Source: Acholeplasmataceae bacterium UBA6150 (GTDB lineage: Bacteria > Bacillota_I > Bacilli_A > Acholeplasmatales > UBA5453). From it: a DNA stretch of 64,000 nt. The notes beneath the pieces were generated by a model. That model had not been told where the DNA came from. It saw only the letters and a list, made by a program, of their open reading frames with translations, and did no database searches. Position numbers and translations under genes: made by a program. Numbering within the stretch: position 1 is the first letter of the stretch; every line of letters begins with the position of its first letter. Positions 55,591-64,000 of the stretch are shown here, piece after piece. The stretch lies in assembly GCA_002423145.1 (NCBI GenBank), contig DIUU01000004.1, positions 29,354 through 93,353 on the forward strand, in the 5' to 3' direction.

Positions 55591-55657
55591 ATTTTTATAA
55601 TGTTATTATTAAGAAGAATATGGTAAATTAAATGCCATAAATGAATTGAGGTTAAAC

Positions 55658-55996
55658 ATGAAAAATGGACTTTTTTTCGCATCAATGGTATTGTTAATCG
55701 GATTAACGGGTTGTGAAGGCACCGCTAATAACAACATCGTAGCTGAAATATTTATAGGTAACGAGTGGGGGATGGTATTGCTAAGTATTATTTTGATTTT
55801 GCCATCTATTTTCGCTATTTTAACTGAAAAAGGCACACGTTTTTATGTTGCATTTTTTCGTAGAAGACGCCGTTTTTGGCAAAATAACGAAATCACAGAG
55901 TTTGATTTGGTCATGGCGAAATTCAGTGCTTATATTACTTTGGTTTTAGGTGTTTTCATTTTTGCATTCAGCCTATATTATTTGTTTTCATACTAA
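55658..55996 (+). CDS. Small lipoprotein with membrane segments, unknown function
   Basis: The 112-residue protein has lipobox LTGC (Cys19) and two further hydrophobic segments (about 34-52 and 87-110) separated by an Arg-rich stretch (YVAFFRRRRRFW). The lipid anchor plus membrane helices resembles the lipoprotein at 33634. Function unknown. TTGAGG lies ahead of the ATG; an upstream TTG start in the same frame has no support. Confidence 0.55.
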   Translation: MKNGLFFASMVLLIGLTGCEGTANNNIVAEIFIGNEWGMVLLSIILILPSIFAILTEKGTRFYVAFFRRRRRFWQNNEITEFDLVMAKFSAYITLVLGVFIFAFSLYYLFSY

Positions 55997-56123
55997 ACTA
56001 ATCATGATATCACACTGACTACACCCATTTTAACCGGATTGTGTATTTTTTCTCTATAGACAGTGATATAATTTAAGTAAAGAAATCGATGAAAAATGAA
56101 TTGAATACTAAAGGAGCATGCCC

Positions 56124-56945
56124 ATGATTGAAATTGGTGAAGCGAAATGGATTAAAGACCAAATGTGTGATTTGCTTTGTGGTTTAAAGATCATCAAAGT
56201 CAGTATGATGAACCGTGAACACAAGTTTTGTTTTTTAAATCACACAACGTATGATTTTGAAATGGTATTACAAAACAAAACCATTCAAAACGTGAAACAA
56301 AATGGCCATATGATTCGATTGTTATTGGATTATGGTCGAGAACTGGTATTTTTTGAAGACTTTATCTTTGAATACAAGACAGTTGAAAATGTAACTGATA
56401 AAAATCAAATGGTCATCTATTTCAACAATGAAATGGCGCTTGAAATTAAAGTAAAACTGTATGGTTTTATTATGGTTGGAACCCGCTCTGAATTGGAAGA
56501 AAATGATGTCTATTTTAAACGGGCACTCAGTGTGATTGATCCACTCGATGAGGATTTTACTTACGAGTATTTTATTCAAGAAACCAAGCTAAATGAACCA
56601 AAACATACCGTGAAAATGGCTTTAGCAACCGAACAAAAGATACCAGGTTTAGGTAATGGTACACTCCAAGATATTTTGTTTTATGCGAAAGTAAGACCGG
56701 ACCGTAAAGTGGAAACACTAAAAGATTTCGAAAAAATCGCACTTTACCAAGAAACCAAACGGGTGATTGGAATGATCTATCAACACAAGGGCAGACATAT
56801 GCAATCTGATATACTGTTAAATAAAGGCGGGTATGAAGTTCAAATGTGTTCTACCCGAGGCTTTTGTCCAATATGTCAAACCAATTTGAATGAAAAAAAC
56901 TACTTAGGGGGCAAAGTCATATTTTGTCCACATTGCCAAAAATAA
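56124..56945 (+). CDS. Fpg/Nei-family DNA glycosylase-like protein, atypical N-terminus
   Basis: The 273-residue protein has the helix-two-turn-helix part of the Fpg/Nei family (KIPGLGNGTLQDILFYAKVRPDRK) and a C-terminal zinc finger with two CxxC pairs (CPIC and CPHC). The N-terminus differs: active enzymes begin Met-Pro-Glu, with Pro2 as catalytic amine; here the reading is MIEIGEAK. The alternative upstream ATG gives MPMIEI, with Pro but a displaced Glu. The usual catalytic Lys near residue 57 also appears absent (NGHMIRLL). AAAGGAG is better placed for the ATG at 56124. It likely recognises DNA but may lack lyase activity; a non-catalytic subgroup exists in Firmicutes. Confidence 0.8.
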   Translation: MIEIGEAKWIKDQMCDLLCGLKIIKVSMMNREHKFCFLNHTTYDFEMVLQNKTIQNVKQNGHMIRLLLDYGRELVFFEDFIFEYKTVENVTDKNQMVIYFNNEMALEIKVKLYGFIMVGTRSELEENDVYFKRALSVIDPLDEDFTYEYFIQETKLNEPKHTVKMALATEQKIPGLGNGTLQDILFYAKVRPDRKVETLKDFEKIALYQETKRVIGMIYQHKGRHMQSDILLNKGGYEVQMCSTRGFCPICQTNLNEKNYLGGKVIFCPHCQK

Positions 56946-56970
56946 CGATTTATAGATATCAACATCGAAC

Positions 56971-57004
56971 TAAAAAGCCTTGGCAATCAAGGCTTTTCTT
57001 TTTT
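56971..57004. terminator. Terminator between the Fpg-like gene and the convergent MMPL gene
   Basis: AAAAAGCCTTG / CAAGGCTTTT stem with a T-run on the right and A's on the left. Confidence 0.8.
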
Positions 57005-59011
57005 AAGTCGATATACTAGATCCATAAAAGGTAAAACAAACGCAATACTGAATAAGAATGAAAACAGTGTGCCTCTGCCAAGCATGATGCCGATATCCTG
57101 AATCGCATCCATGTCCGATACCAAGGCCTCTGTAAATCCAGCAAAGGATAAAATAACAGCCGATATGACAATCGAAGGTAATGATTTTTGTAATGCCAAA
57201 ACATAGGCATTTTTTGCATTCCCTTGCTTTCGTTCTTCGACATATCTGGATGTAATAAGTACTGCGTAATCGATGGTCGCACCCAATTGAATCGATAAAA
57301 TAATGAGATAACCCACATATAATATCTCTGTTTGATTGATCACATTGATCGCGATATTAAACCATATCGCAGATTCAATGACCAATACCAAGATGATGGG
57401 TATGAATACCGATTTAAAAGCAATACCAATGACCAATGCAACCAATAATATTGAAATCCATAACACCATCGCCGTATCACTTAAAATCAGGGCTTTGATA
57501 TCCGACGTTGCGGGTATGATACCGACATAATAGGCTTCATCGAAGAAACTTTCGGTTTGATTCACGACAAAATCATTAAATTCAAAGAAGTCTGTGTTTT
57601 CTTTAGATAAATCAGAATAGACAATAATTCGAATAAAATCACCTTGAATGAACGCATCTTTTAAAGTTTGTGGGAGAAAAGACCTTGGAATCGTAGGATC
57701 AACAGAGGTTACAAGTGCAGAAACAGATAACACGTGTTCGTTTTCAAGTAACGCCGCAACCAACCCAACTTCACGATTGACATCTTCACCTTTAATTAAA
57801 ATAACCAAAGGATTAAATGAGCCAAAGGATGTTTCAATGAAGGTTTGATCATTTTCGATTTCATCGGATGCATGGCCCGTGTTTTGATATAAATAGTTTG
57901 CTTGACCTTGTACTATAAACGAAATACCACCAATTATGACAAACAGTCCTAACAAATAGTATCTGAATTTATACAACCCATAACTCAAGTGTTTAAAGGA
58001 AGGTAAAATCGATTTATGCGTTGTTTTTTCAATCCAACCATGAAATACAATGAGCAAAATCGGTAATAAAATGATGGTTGATAAATACGAAAGTATAATC
58101 CCTTTCGCAAGCACTAGTCCCATATCTAAACCAATACCATAAGACATAAAGCATAGTGCAAGGAATCCAAATACGGTGGTTAAACTTGACACGGTGATGG
58201 ATACGAAACTTTTCTTTACGGCCATTTTAACCCGTTCAATTTTGGATAAATCGCTATATTCATGATAACGATGTAATAAGAATAGTGTATAGTCTAAAGA
58301 CATCGCTAACTGAAGTGCCATCGCCATCGTCATGGTTATGAATGAAACACTACCTAACATGAGATTGGTACCTAAGTTTAAAACGATGGCGACACCCAAG
58401 GTAATCAATATTAAAATGGCTTCCATATACGATTTTGATGCGATGACCATGATGATCATACACAATGGCACGATGATTGCCATGATGAGAAATAATTGAT
58501 TTGTCGCCACACGGTGCGCTTCAAGATTATTTAAAACCTCACCACGCATGTATAGTTTTTCACTGGTTAATGCACGGATAGATTCAATGACTGATGACAA
58601 TTCAACTGCGTAACTGTCTAGGTCAAACTCAATTAATAGTTTTGATTTTCCATCATTATAAAAAGGTGCCCTGACAGATTCAGGTATAAACTCAATGGGT
58701 GTTGTGTTCAAATCCACATAGTCATCGAGCCAGATGACACCATAGACATGCGTGATACTCTGAATGTCTTGTTTTAATAATAGCACTTCAGCAACCGTGA
58801 AATCAGCAACCACTAATTCAATCGATGCATGATTACCAAAGGTGGATTCTAGTATCTCTAATCCTTGTTGGGTATTGGAATCTTTTGGTAAATATGCAGA
58901 CATATCATAATTGGTTTTCACTTGAAGTGATAATAAGGCAGATAGTATGGTTAAACCTAAAATCAGGATTAAAGTCCATAAACGGCCTTTTTTTGTAGTA
59001 AAATACCTCAT
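56987..59011 (-). CDS. MMPL/RND family transporter
   Basis: The 674-residue protein has about 12 membrane helices in two halves, each with a large external domain (about 30-165 and 370-500) following the first helix of the half. This is the RND/MMPL layout. The first-half helix includes SLDYTLFLLHRYHEY and the second ATIDYAVLITSRYVEE, the usual paired motifs with conserved Asp-Tyr. Substrates in related proteins are lipids, sterol-like compounds or drugs. It is divergently transcribed from a TetR regulator, with a shared operator region of about 130 bp. Confidence 0.88.
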   Translation of the reverse strand: MRYFTTKKGRLWTLILILGLTILSALLSLQVKTNYDMSAYLPKDSNTQQGLEILESTFGNHASIELVVADFTVAEVLLLKQDIQSITHVYGVIWLDDYVDLNTTPIEFIPESVRAPFYNDGKSKLLIEFDLDSYAVELSSVIESIRALTSEKLYMRGEVLNNLEAHRVATNQLFLIMAIIVPLCMIIMVIASKSYMEAILILITLGVAIVLNLGTNLMLGSVSFITMTMAMALQLAMSLDYTLFLLHRYHEYSDLSKIERVKMAVKKSFVSITVSSLTTVFGFLALCFMSYGIGLDMGLVLAKGIILSYLSTIILLPILLIVFHGWIEKTTHKSILPSFKHLSYGLYKFRYYLLGLFVIIGGISFIVQGQANYLYQNTGHASDEIENDQTFIETSFGSFNPLVILIKGEDVNREVGLVAALLENEHVLSVSALVTSVDPTIPRSFLPQTLKDAFIQGDFIRIIVYSDLSKENTDFFEFNDFVVNQTESFFDEAYYVGIIPATSDIKALILSDTAMVLWISILLVALVIGIAFKSVFIPIILVLVIESAIWFNIAINVINQTEILYVGYLIILSIQLGATIDYAVLITSRYVEERKQGNAKNAYVLALQKSLPSIVISAVILSFAGFTEALVSDMDAIQDIGIMLGRGTLFSFLFSIAFVLPFMDLVYRLKKEKP

Positions 59012-59094
59012 AAATGCCCCTTTCTTGATAAAATCAAATAATCATTTTAAATCTATATTTTAATTATAGTCTCGATATGATATAAATAAGATAT

Positions 59095-59119
59095 GAAATA
59101 ACGTTTTAAACAACGTTTC
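59095..59119. promoter_or_regulatory. Probable TetR operator between the MMPL and TetR genes
   Basis: An imperfect 25-bp dyad: GAAA and TTTC ends, two AACGTT hexamers 12 bp apart, and TTTTAAA in the centre. It lies just before the TetR start codon in the divergent control region. Confidence 0.45.
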
Positions 59120-59139
59120 AAATCTCATTTGGAGGTACT

Positions 59140-59736
59140 ATGCGAAATTTAGAAGTAAAAAAGAAAATCATTACTGAAACCAAAGCACTGATTTCTCAAC
59201 AAAGAAACGTGACTATTAAAGATATCGCAGATCGATGTTATATGAATATCGCTTCTGTGAACTATTATTTTGGGTCTAAAGAATTATTGATTCAACAAGT
59301 TCTTGAAGAAGTTATTCAAAGTTTAAAAACGGAAATCACTCACCTATTAGAAGTGAATGAACATAAAACCAAAACCGAATTACTCGAAGCCATGATAACC
59401 TACACGTATAATTTCTCACTGGAAAATATTGGCTTAATCTCTTATTTATTTTTAAATCAAGACTCCAGTGAACAAGCCGGGAATCTCTTAATTCAAACGT
59501 TCTTTTCAAACAATACATTCACTAACTTAATTTACGAGAAACTGAATGTAGAAATGAAAACCCAAGACCCTATGGCGATTTATGCGAAATACGTGATCCT
59601 ATTTTCAAGTTTCGCGATGCCATTGTTCATTTCAATCGCTTCGAGTACAGCTTCAAGTGTTCAAATCGAAACATTTAAGAATGAAATCTTTAGACAATAT
59701 TTTATTCAAGAATTAATTAGACTGATTGAGGGATAA
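59140..59736 (+). CDS. TetR/AcrR family transcriptional regulator
   Basis: The 198-residue protein has a TetR helix-turn-helix in residues 15-60 (TIKDIADRCYMNIASVNYYFGSKELLIQQVLE) and a helical ligand domain behind. It is divergent from the MMPL transporter and probably represses it until a substrate binds. GGAGG lies 6 nt before the ATG. The GH3 gene begins 3 nt after its stop, so the sugar operon may also be under its control. Confidence 0.88.
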   Translation: MRNLEVKKKIITETKALISQQRNVTIKDIADRCYMNIASVNYYFGSKELLIQQVLEEVIQSLKTEITHLLEVNEHKTKTELLEAMITYTYNFSLENIGLISYLFLNQDSSEQAGNLLIQTFFSNNTFTNLIYEKLNVEMKTQDPMAIYAKYVILFSSFAMPLFISIASSTASSVQIETFKNEIFRQYFIQELIRLIEG

Positions 59737-59739
59737 CCT

Positions 59740-62082
59740 ATGCAAAATTTACAGAAAAATTTAAGTAAACTCACAATTAAAGAAAAAATCAATATTTTAT
59801 CTGGTGATGGTTTATGGCACATCAAACACTATGAGAAACTAGGATTAAATCGTTTTATGATGACCGATGGACCGCATGGGCTTAGAAAACAAGCATCGAA
59901 CGACGCCATGGGGATTGCTGCCAGTCACCAAGCATCGTGCTTTCCAACTGCCTCATTATTGGCGTGTTCTTTTGACCCTGAACTGATGTATGAAATGGGA
60001 CAAGCATTGGCTAAAGAAGCCATTTCTCAAGATGTCTCCATGATTTTAGGGCCAGGGATTAATATGAAACGAAGCCCACTTTGTGGTAGAAACTTCGAGT
60101 ATTTCAGTGAAGACCCTTATTTGGCTGGTACATTATCTAAAAGTTACATCGAGGGTGTTCAAAGTCTAAATGTCGGAACATGTTTAAAACACTATTTCGC
60201 AAACAACCAAGAAAAACACCGCATGACCATCGATGCCATCATTGATAAACGGGCAATGTATGAAATCTATTTAAAAGGTTTTGGTATTGCAATCCAAGGC
60301 AAACCTTGGGCAATCATGACCAGTTATAATAAAGTCAATGGCTCGTATGTTGCAGAGTCTAAATTATACTTATCCGCCATCGCGAGAAACCGCTATGGTT
60401 TTAAAGGCGCATTCATTACCGACTGGGGCGCAATGAACGATCGCGTCGCGTCAGTCAAAGCAGGTTTAAGTTTGGAAATGCCTGGTTCAAAAAATAATAT
60501 TCTTTGGAAAGCCTATCAAAAAGGGTTGATCAATGAAGCTGAGATTGATTTCGCAGTTAAACCGCTCTTGTGGATGCTTGAAAAAGGTTCACAGCCCAAA
60601 GAAAAATTACCAACTCAACAACCCCATCAATTGGCTAGAAAAATCGCTTCTGAATCCATGGTACTTCTAAAAAATGAAGGTATTTTACCACTAAAGAACA
60701 CACAAACTGTCGCACTCATCGGTCGATTTGCTAAAGAACCGAGAATCCAAGGCAGTGGTTCTTCAAAAGTCAATCCAAATCAAGTCGATGCTTTATGCGA
60801 TGTATTCACACAACAAGGCATTGTTTATGAGTACGCAGATGGCTATAATTTGGATCAACAAGAAAATCCATCCCATATTCCAAGTGCACTTAAAACGTGT
60901 GAAAACAAAGATGTCATCCTATTGTCCATCGGTTTAACCGAACTATATGAATCTGAAGGCTATGACAGAACACACCTCAATCTACCACTTCAACAACTTA
61001 AACTGATTGAAGCCATTACTCAAAAATACAGCAATGTGGTCATTATTTTACAAGGTGGATCGGTCACACTGATGCCTTACAAAGATAAAGTCAATGCCAT
61101 TTTAAACGCGTATTTAGCGGGTGAAGCTGGCGCATTGGCCATTCATGACATCTTATATGGTCATGTTAATCCAAGTGGAAAACTCGCTGAGACGTACCCA
61201 ATCCATTTAGATGACACATCTAGCTACCCATTTTTCCCTGGCGGCACCAAGTCCGTATACTATGCAGAATCGATTTATATCGGTTATCGATATTTTGATA
61301 AAAAAGGATTGATGGTTACTTATCCATTTGGTTATGGGCTCAGCTATAGTAAATTCAATATTCATAACGTATCATTTTCAACCAAACACATCAAAGTCAA
61401 TAAAACCATTAAGGTTACGATGGATGTTACAAACTCTTCTGATTTTGATGGCAAAGAAACTGTTCAAATCTATATTACAGATTTAGGTAATGAAATCCAT
61501 AAGCCGTCTCAAGAACTCAGGGCATATCGTAAAGTATGGGTTAAGGCCCACGATACAGTTAAAGTCACACTCGAATTACAATACAGTGACTTTGATTACT
61601 ATGATATTGATATTGATGAATTTAGAGTAAAACAAGGTCAATATGAAGTAAAAATAGGCGATTCTTCACGCACCTTTTATCACATTGAAGTGGTTCAAGT
61701 GGATGGCGATATCATCGATCCAACTGAAGCCACGGTTTATCACACCTTTGATCGATACATCAGTGTACATGACTTTGAATCGATGCATGGTACATTACCA
61801 CCGAAAGAGAATATGGAAAAACATAAGTTCCATCTAAACTCAACCATCGGTGAAATTAAAGATACACGGATTGGTGGTTTGGTTTATCGGATTGGAATTA
61901 AAGAAATCAATAAGACACAAACCGATACAGCGACTAAGAAAATGATGAAAGAACAATTTGAAGAACTACCACTACGTGCAATACCACTGTTCTCAGGAGA
62001 CAAATTCACTCAAAAACGTGTTTTAGGGTTGATTGATATCATGAACAAGAATATATTCAGAGGCATTGTGAGACTAATATGA
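59740..62082 (+). CDS. GH3 family beta-glucosidase
   Basis: The 780-residue protein has the GH3 barrel (TIKEKINILSGDGLW, RFMMTDGPHGLRKQ, then FITDWGAM with nucleophile Asp228), the alpha/beta sandwich (LLSIGLTELYESEGYDRTHLNLP), and a C-terminal fibronectin-like domain (about 540-660) plus a tail. The absence of a signal peptide puts it in the cytosol, acting on imported beta-glucosides or on cellobiose-type sugars. It overlaps the following hydrolase gene by 4 nt and may share transcription with the TetR gene. The last 120 residues are longer than in minimal GH3 enzymes. Confidence 0.9.
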   Translation: MQNLQKNLSKLTIKEKINILSGDGLWHIKHYEKLGLNRFMMTDGPHGLRKQASNDAMGIAASHQASCFPTASLLACSFDPELMYEMGQALAKEAISQDVSMILGPGINMKRSPLCGRNFEYFSEDPYLAGTLSKSYIEGVQSLNVGTCLKHYFANNQEKHRMTIDAIIDKRAMYEIYLKGFGIAIQGKPWAIMTSYNKVNGSYVAESKLYLSAIARNRYGFKGAFITDWGAMNDRVASVKAGLSLEMPGSKNNILWKAYQKGLINEAEIDFAVKPLLWMLEKGSQPKEKLPTQQPHQLARKIASESMVLLKNEGILPLKNTQTVALIGRFAKEPRIQGSGSSKVNPNQVDALCDVFTQQGIVYEYADGYNLDQQENPSHIPSALKTCENKDVILLSIGLTELYESEGYDRTHLNLPLQQLKLIEAITQKYSNVVIILQGGSVTLMPYKDKVNAILNAYLAGEAGALAIHDILYGHVNPSGKLAETYPIHLDDTSSYPFFPGGTKSVYYAESIYIGYRYFDKKGLMVTYPFGYGLSYSKFNIHNVSFSTKHIKVNKTIKVTMDVTNSSDFDGKETVQIYITDLGNEIHKPSQELRAYRKVWVKAHDTVKVTLELQYSDFDYYDIDIDEFRVKQGQYEVKIGDSSRTFYHIEVVQVDGDIIDPTEATVYHTFDRYISVHDFESMHGTLPPKENMEKHKFHLNSTIGEIKDTRIGGLVYRIGIKEINKTQTDTATKKMMKEQFEELPLRAIPLFSGDKFTQKRVLGLIDIMNKNIFRGIVRLI

Positions 62083-62768
62083 TTCGTCTTGGCATACCAT
62101 TATTAGAATTGATCCATCCAAATCCTAAGGGCTTATTTTTCTTCATCCATGGGCATTTTGGAAGTAAGTCTTTAGATTCATTTGGTGGACTCGCAGAGAG
62201 TATCCATGCGCTTGGCTTTAGTGTGGTGTCTTTGGATGCTTATAAGCATGGTGAAAGAATACAAGCCCCATACATCTTAAATGATCCGGTATTAACCACC
62301 ATCGAAATGGTAAGCGTCATAGAACAAACACTTAAGGACATCGTGATGCTTTATCAGGGATATTATCAATACCAAACCAAACAGGTCTCTATCTTAGGTA
62401 TATCGATGGGAGGACACATTGCTTTTTTGCTCAATCGGTATTTATCCTTGGATTATTGTATCCCAATCATTGGTTCGCCCAATCTTAAACTTCACTATGA
62501 TACAAAGAAAAAACCATTTTTGGGATCGAATTTGGCGACACTTGAAACCAAATTAGACGAACTTAAATTGTTAAAAACCGAGTTTAATCCAAAACACGCT
62601 TTCGTTTTAGAAGGAGAATGGGATGACGTTGTGAGCTATGAACCAGCTCAACATTTTATCCAATCCTTTAATCATGACGCCTATGTATACAAAGGGTATG
62701 CCTGCGGTCATGAACTAACCAAAACCATGATTCAAGATATCATTACATTCGTGAGGTCGAAACTATGA
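62079..62768 (+). CDS. Alpha/beta-hydrolase (esterase/peptidase-like)
   Basis: The 229-residue protein has the alpha/beta hydrolase fold: a FFIHGHFGSKS oxyanion strand, nucleophile Ser109 in GISMGG, and C-terminal GHELTKTM with the catalytic His. The Asp is probably in EGEWDDVV. The layout is that of dienelactone hydrolase / esterase-like enzymes in operons for sugar use, where they may deacylate substrates. It overlaps both neighbours by 4 nt. Confidence 0.8.
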   Translation: MIRLGIPLLELIHPNPKGLFFFIHGHFGSKSLDSFGGLAESIHALGFSVVSLDAYKHGERIQAPYILNDPVLTTIEMVSVIEQTLKDIVMLYQGYYQYQTKQVSILGISMGGHIAFLLNRYLSLDYCIPIIGSPNLKLHYDTKKKPFLGSNLATLETKLDELKLLKTEFNPKHAFVLEGEWDDVVSYEPAQHFIQSFNHDAYVYKGYACGHELTKTMIQDIITFVRSKL

Positions 62769-62992
62769 AAGTACTTGTTGTAAAGCTTTCAGGACTACAC
62801 TGTGGGTCCTGTCTTAACACCATTGAGCGTCTAAGCAAGGATGCTGGAGCGCTCAAAGTAGACATCGAGATGCATACCATGATAGGCAAGTTCTATTATG
62901 AAGAAATGGATGAATCCATCGTGATTGAAGCGATTGAAACGCATGGTTATCACGCTGAGAAATTAACAACTTATGATGAAGGAGATCTTTGA
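62765..62992 (+). CDS. HMA-domain copper/metal-binding protein
   Basis: The 75-residue protein is one heavy-metal-associated domain with GLHCGSC (Cys13 and Cys16), as in CopZ and the N-termini of CopA ATPases. The Met of GMxC is replaced by Leu. No copper ATPase or regulator is visible in the window, so its partner lies elsewhere. It overlaps both neighbours. Confidence 0.75.
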   Translation: MKVLVVKLSGLHCGSCLNTIERLSKDAGALKVDIEMHTMIGKFYYEEMDESIVIEAIETHGYHAEKLTTYDEGDL

Positions 62993-63231
62993 TGTATTGT
63001 CCAAACTGTGGTCATGAATGCACTATGGTTCATGATAAAAAATACTTTGAGTGGTTCTTTATCGCCTTGTTTTTCCCCTATGTCGGATTCTTTGCCTACT
63101 TTTTGTTCAAAGAATACAACAAACGTGCTGCAAAACAAGCACTCAATGGGTTAATCGGCTTCATCAGTTTTACAGTGATTGGATTCCTCATCATTATCCT
63201 TTATGCTGTCTTGATGGGGATGTTGGCTTAG
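62992..63231 (+). CDS. Small zinc-ribbon membrane protein
   Basis: The 79-residue protein begins CPNCGHEC (one Cys cluster), then two membrane helices (about 17-35 and 50-75). No family was recognised beyond the general zinc-ribbon-plus-helix type. The start overlaps the preceding stop (TGATG), and GGAG lies 8 nt upstream. Confidence 0.6.
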   Translation: MYCPNCGHECTMVHDKKYFEWFFIALFFPYVGFFAYFLFKEYNKRAAKQALNGLIGFISFTVIGFLIIILYAVLMGMLA

Positions 63232-63232
63232 T

Positions 63233-63502
63233 ATGCGCTGCAAACACTGTGGACAACGCCATACCCATGGCGACACTTACTGTCGTGGGTGTGGTCTTTT
63301 ATCTGAGCCAGTGGATGATAAATCCATTGCAGATTTCGCTTTATGGTTCATATTAGGTGCAATCTTTAATATTTTTACCATAGTATTATATGCATTATAT
63401 TATAAAACAAAGCCTAGGATTGCGACAGCGATGCTATTAGGTATGATTTCACTATTTATGTGGTATGGTATTGTCGAAATATTTAATTTGATATTCAAAT
63501 AA
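63233..63502 (+). CDS. Small zinc-ribbon membrane protein, second of pair
   Basis: The 89-residue protein has a full zinc ribbon (CKHCG and CRGCG, residues 3-22), then two membrane helices (about 38-57 and 65-88). It follows the previous small protein by 1 nt and seems to be its partner or paralogue. Function unknown. Confidence 0.6.
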   Translation: MRCKHCGQRHTHGDTYCRGCGLLSEPVDDKSIADFALWFILGAIFNIFTIVLYALYYKTKPRIATAMLLGMISLFMWYGIVEIFNLIFK

Positions 63503-63518
63503 TTTTTACTCACAATGA

Positions 63519-63547
63519 TTGACAAATGAGTTATTTTGGATTACAAT
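63519..63547 (+). promoter_or_regulatory. Promoter of the acyl carrier protein gene
   Basis: TTGACA and TACAAT with a 17-bp spacer, 33 nt ahead of the start codon. Confidence 0.75.
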
Positions 63548-63580
63548 ACCTTATGACTACATAAAGGAGGATATCATTCT

Positions 63581-63811
63581 ATGGTTTTCGAACGCGTTAA
63601 AAAAATGATATTAAATGAGTTAAAAGTTGAAGAATCAAAAATCACATTAGAAGCTCGCTTACAAGAAGAACTTGGTTCGGATTCATTAGACGCAGTTGAA
63701 TTAATTATGAACATCGAAGATGAATTTGATATTTCAATTTCAGACGAAGCTGCTCAAAATTTAAAGACTGTCGGCGATTTAGTTAAATATATCGAGTCGC
63801 AAGGTAAATAA
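63581..63811 (+). CDS. acpP: Acyl carrier protein
   Basis: The 76-residue acidic protein matches [26 protein letters not shown], with the DSL serine (Ser39) that takes 4'-phosphopantetheine. It carries acyl chains for fatty-acid or phospholipid synthesis. AAAGGAGG precedes the ATG. In many relatives it is followed by rnc (RNase III), but the next gene is outside the window. Confidence 0.93.
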   Translation: MVFERVKKMILNELKVEESKITLEARLQEELGSDSLDAVELIMNIEDEFDISISDEAAQNLKTVGDLVKYIESQGK

Positions 63812-63833
63812 GGACATTGTTCCTTATTTTTTT
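63803..63833 (+). terminator. Terminator after acpP
   Basis: AAATAAGGA-CATTG-TTCCTTATTT stem and eight T's. The remaining bases to the window end show no gene. Confidence 0.8.
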
Positions 63834-64000
63834 TGTTTACTAGGAAAGTTCGTCTTTTATGGTTCATTTATCGAACGTATCCTTTTATCATTTTGATAGA
63901 AAACTCATCAAAACACCATTTAAAACGCCTTCTTTCATGACTTTATATATAATTAAATATTCATGTAAAATATACATTTTATAGGCTATTTATGGTATAA

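Overview
The window is low-GC DNA that uses TGA as a stop and TGG for tryptophan. Signal peptides are short and lysine-rich, most secreted proteins are lipoproteins, genes are tightly packed with strong Shine-Dalgarno sites, and intrinsic terminators are common. No outer-membrane or cell-wall synthesis genes are seen. ClpB is of the short, N-domain-less type and the F-type ATP synthase has a sodium-type c subunit. Together this points to a free-living member of the Acholeplasma / Izemoplasma side of the Mollicutes, or a close Erysipelotrichia-like Firmicute. This placement is an inference from gene style; there is no rRNA in the window.

Layout. 0-8.3 kb: the 5' end of a membrane-anchored glycerophosphodiesterase (minus strand), a CorA magnesium channel, then a four-gene unit (ECF sigma factor, probable anti-sigma factor, lipoprotein, secreted subtilase-like protease), followed by two HD-GYP signalling proteins. 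8.3-17.9 kb: an accessory block. It holds a divergent ABC exporter, an HprK-like kinase fused to a PqqD domain, an S26-type peptidase, a nucleotidyltransferase-like protein, a 42-residue precursor-like peptide with its own promoter, a very large secreted nuclease interrupted by a frameshift, and a lipoprotein. 18-28.5 kb: a GGDEF-EAL protein, a MerR/TipA-type regulator with a textbook 19-bp-spacer promoter, an M29 aminopeptidase, a SecB-like protein, a split chromate transporter, a GH13 glucosidase, and CIRCE-controlled ClpB. 28.5-39.7 kb: a secreted 5'-nucleotidase, tRNA-Cys, a MazEF module between two copies of the tRNA-Cys downstream flank, an oxidoreductase, a thioesterase, lipoproteins, a CLC transporter, a flavodoxin-like protein, a patatin phospholipase, a beta-propeller lipoprotein and tRNA-Gln. 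39.7-48.6 kb: a hypothetical membrane protein, a GNAT acetyltransferase, an RlmI-like methyltransferase, an MFS sugar transporter, a small membrane protein, a second GDPD and a U32 peptidase. 48.6-55.6 kb: the complete ATP synthase operon (atpZ-like, atpI, B, E, F, H, A, G, D, C). 55.6-64 kb: a lipoprotein, an Fpg/Nei-like protein, a TetR/MMPL divergent pair, a GH3 glucosidase operon with small metal-binding and zinc-ribbon proteins, and acyl carrier protein.

How it fits together. Three c-di-GMP-type proteins lie within 20 kb. The extracellular nuclease and 5'-nucleotidase would together let the cell feed on external nucleic acids, and GH13, GH3 and MFS proteins handle sugars. The strongest candidate for an undescribed system is the 8.3-12.9 kb block. 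It looks like a stripped-down peptide-modification (RiPP-like) locus with kinase-RRE, peptidase, nucleotidyltransferase, exporter and a YxxP-type peptide, but without the lasso-peptide cyclase genes that usually accompany these parts. The peptide sits 3 nt upstream of the giant nuclease.
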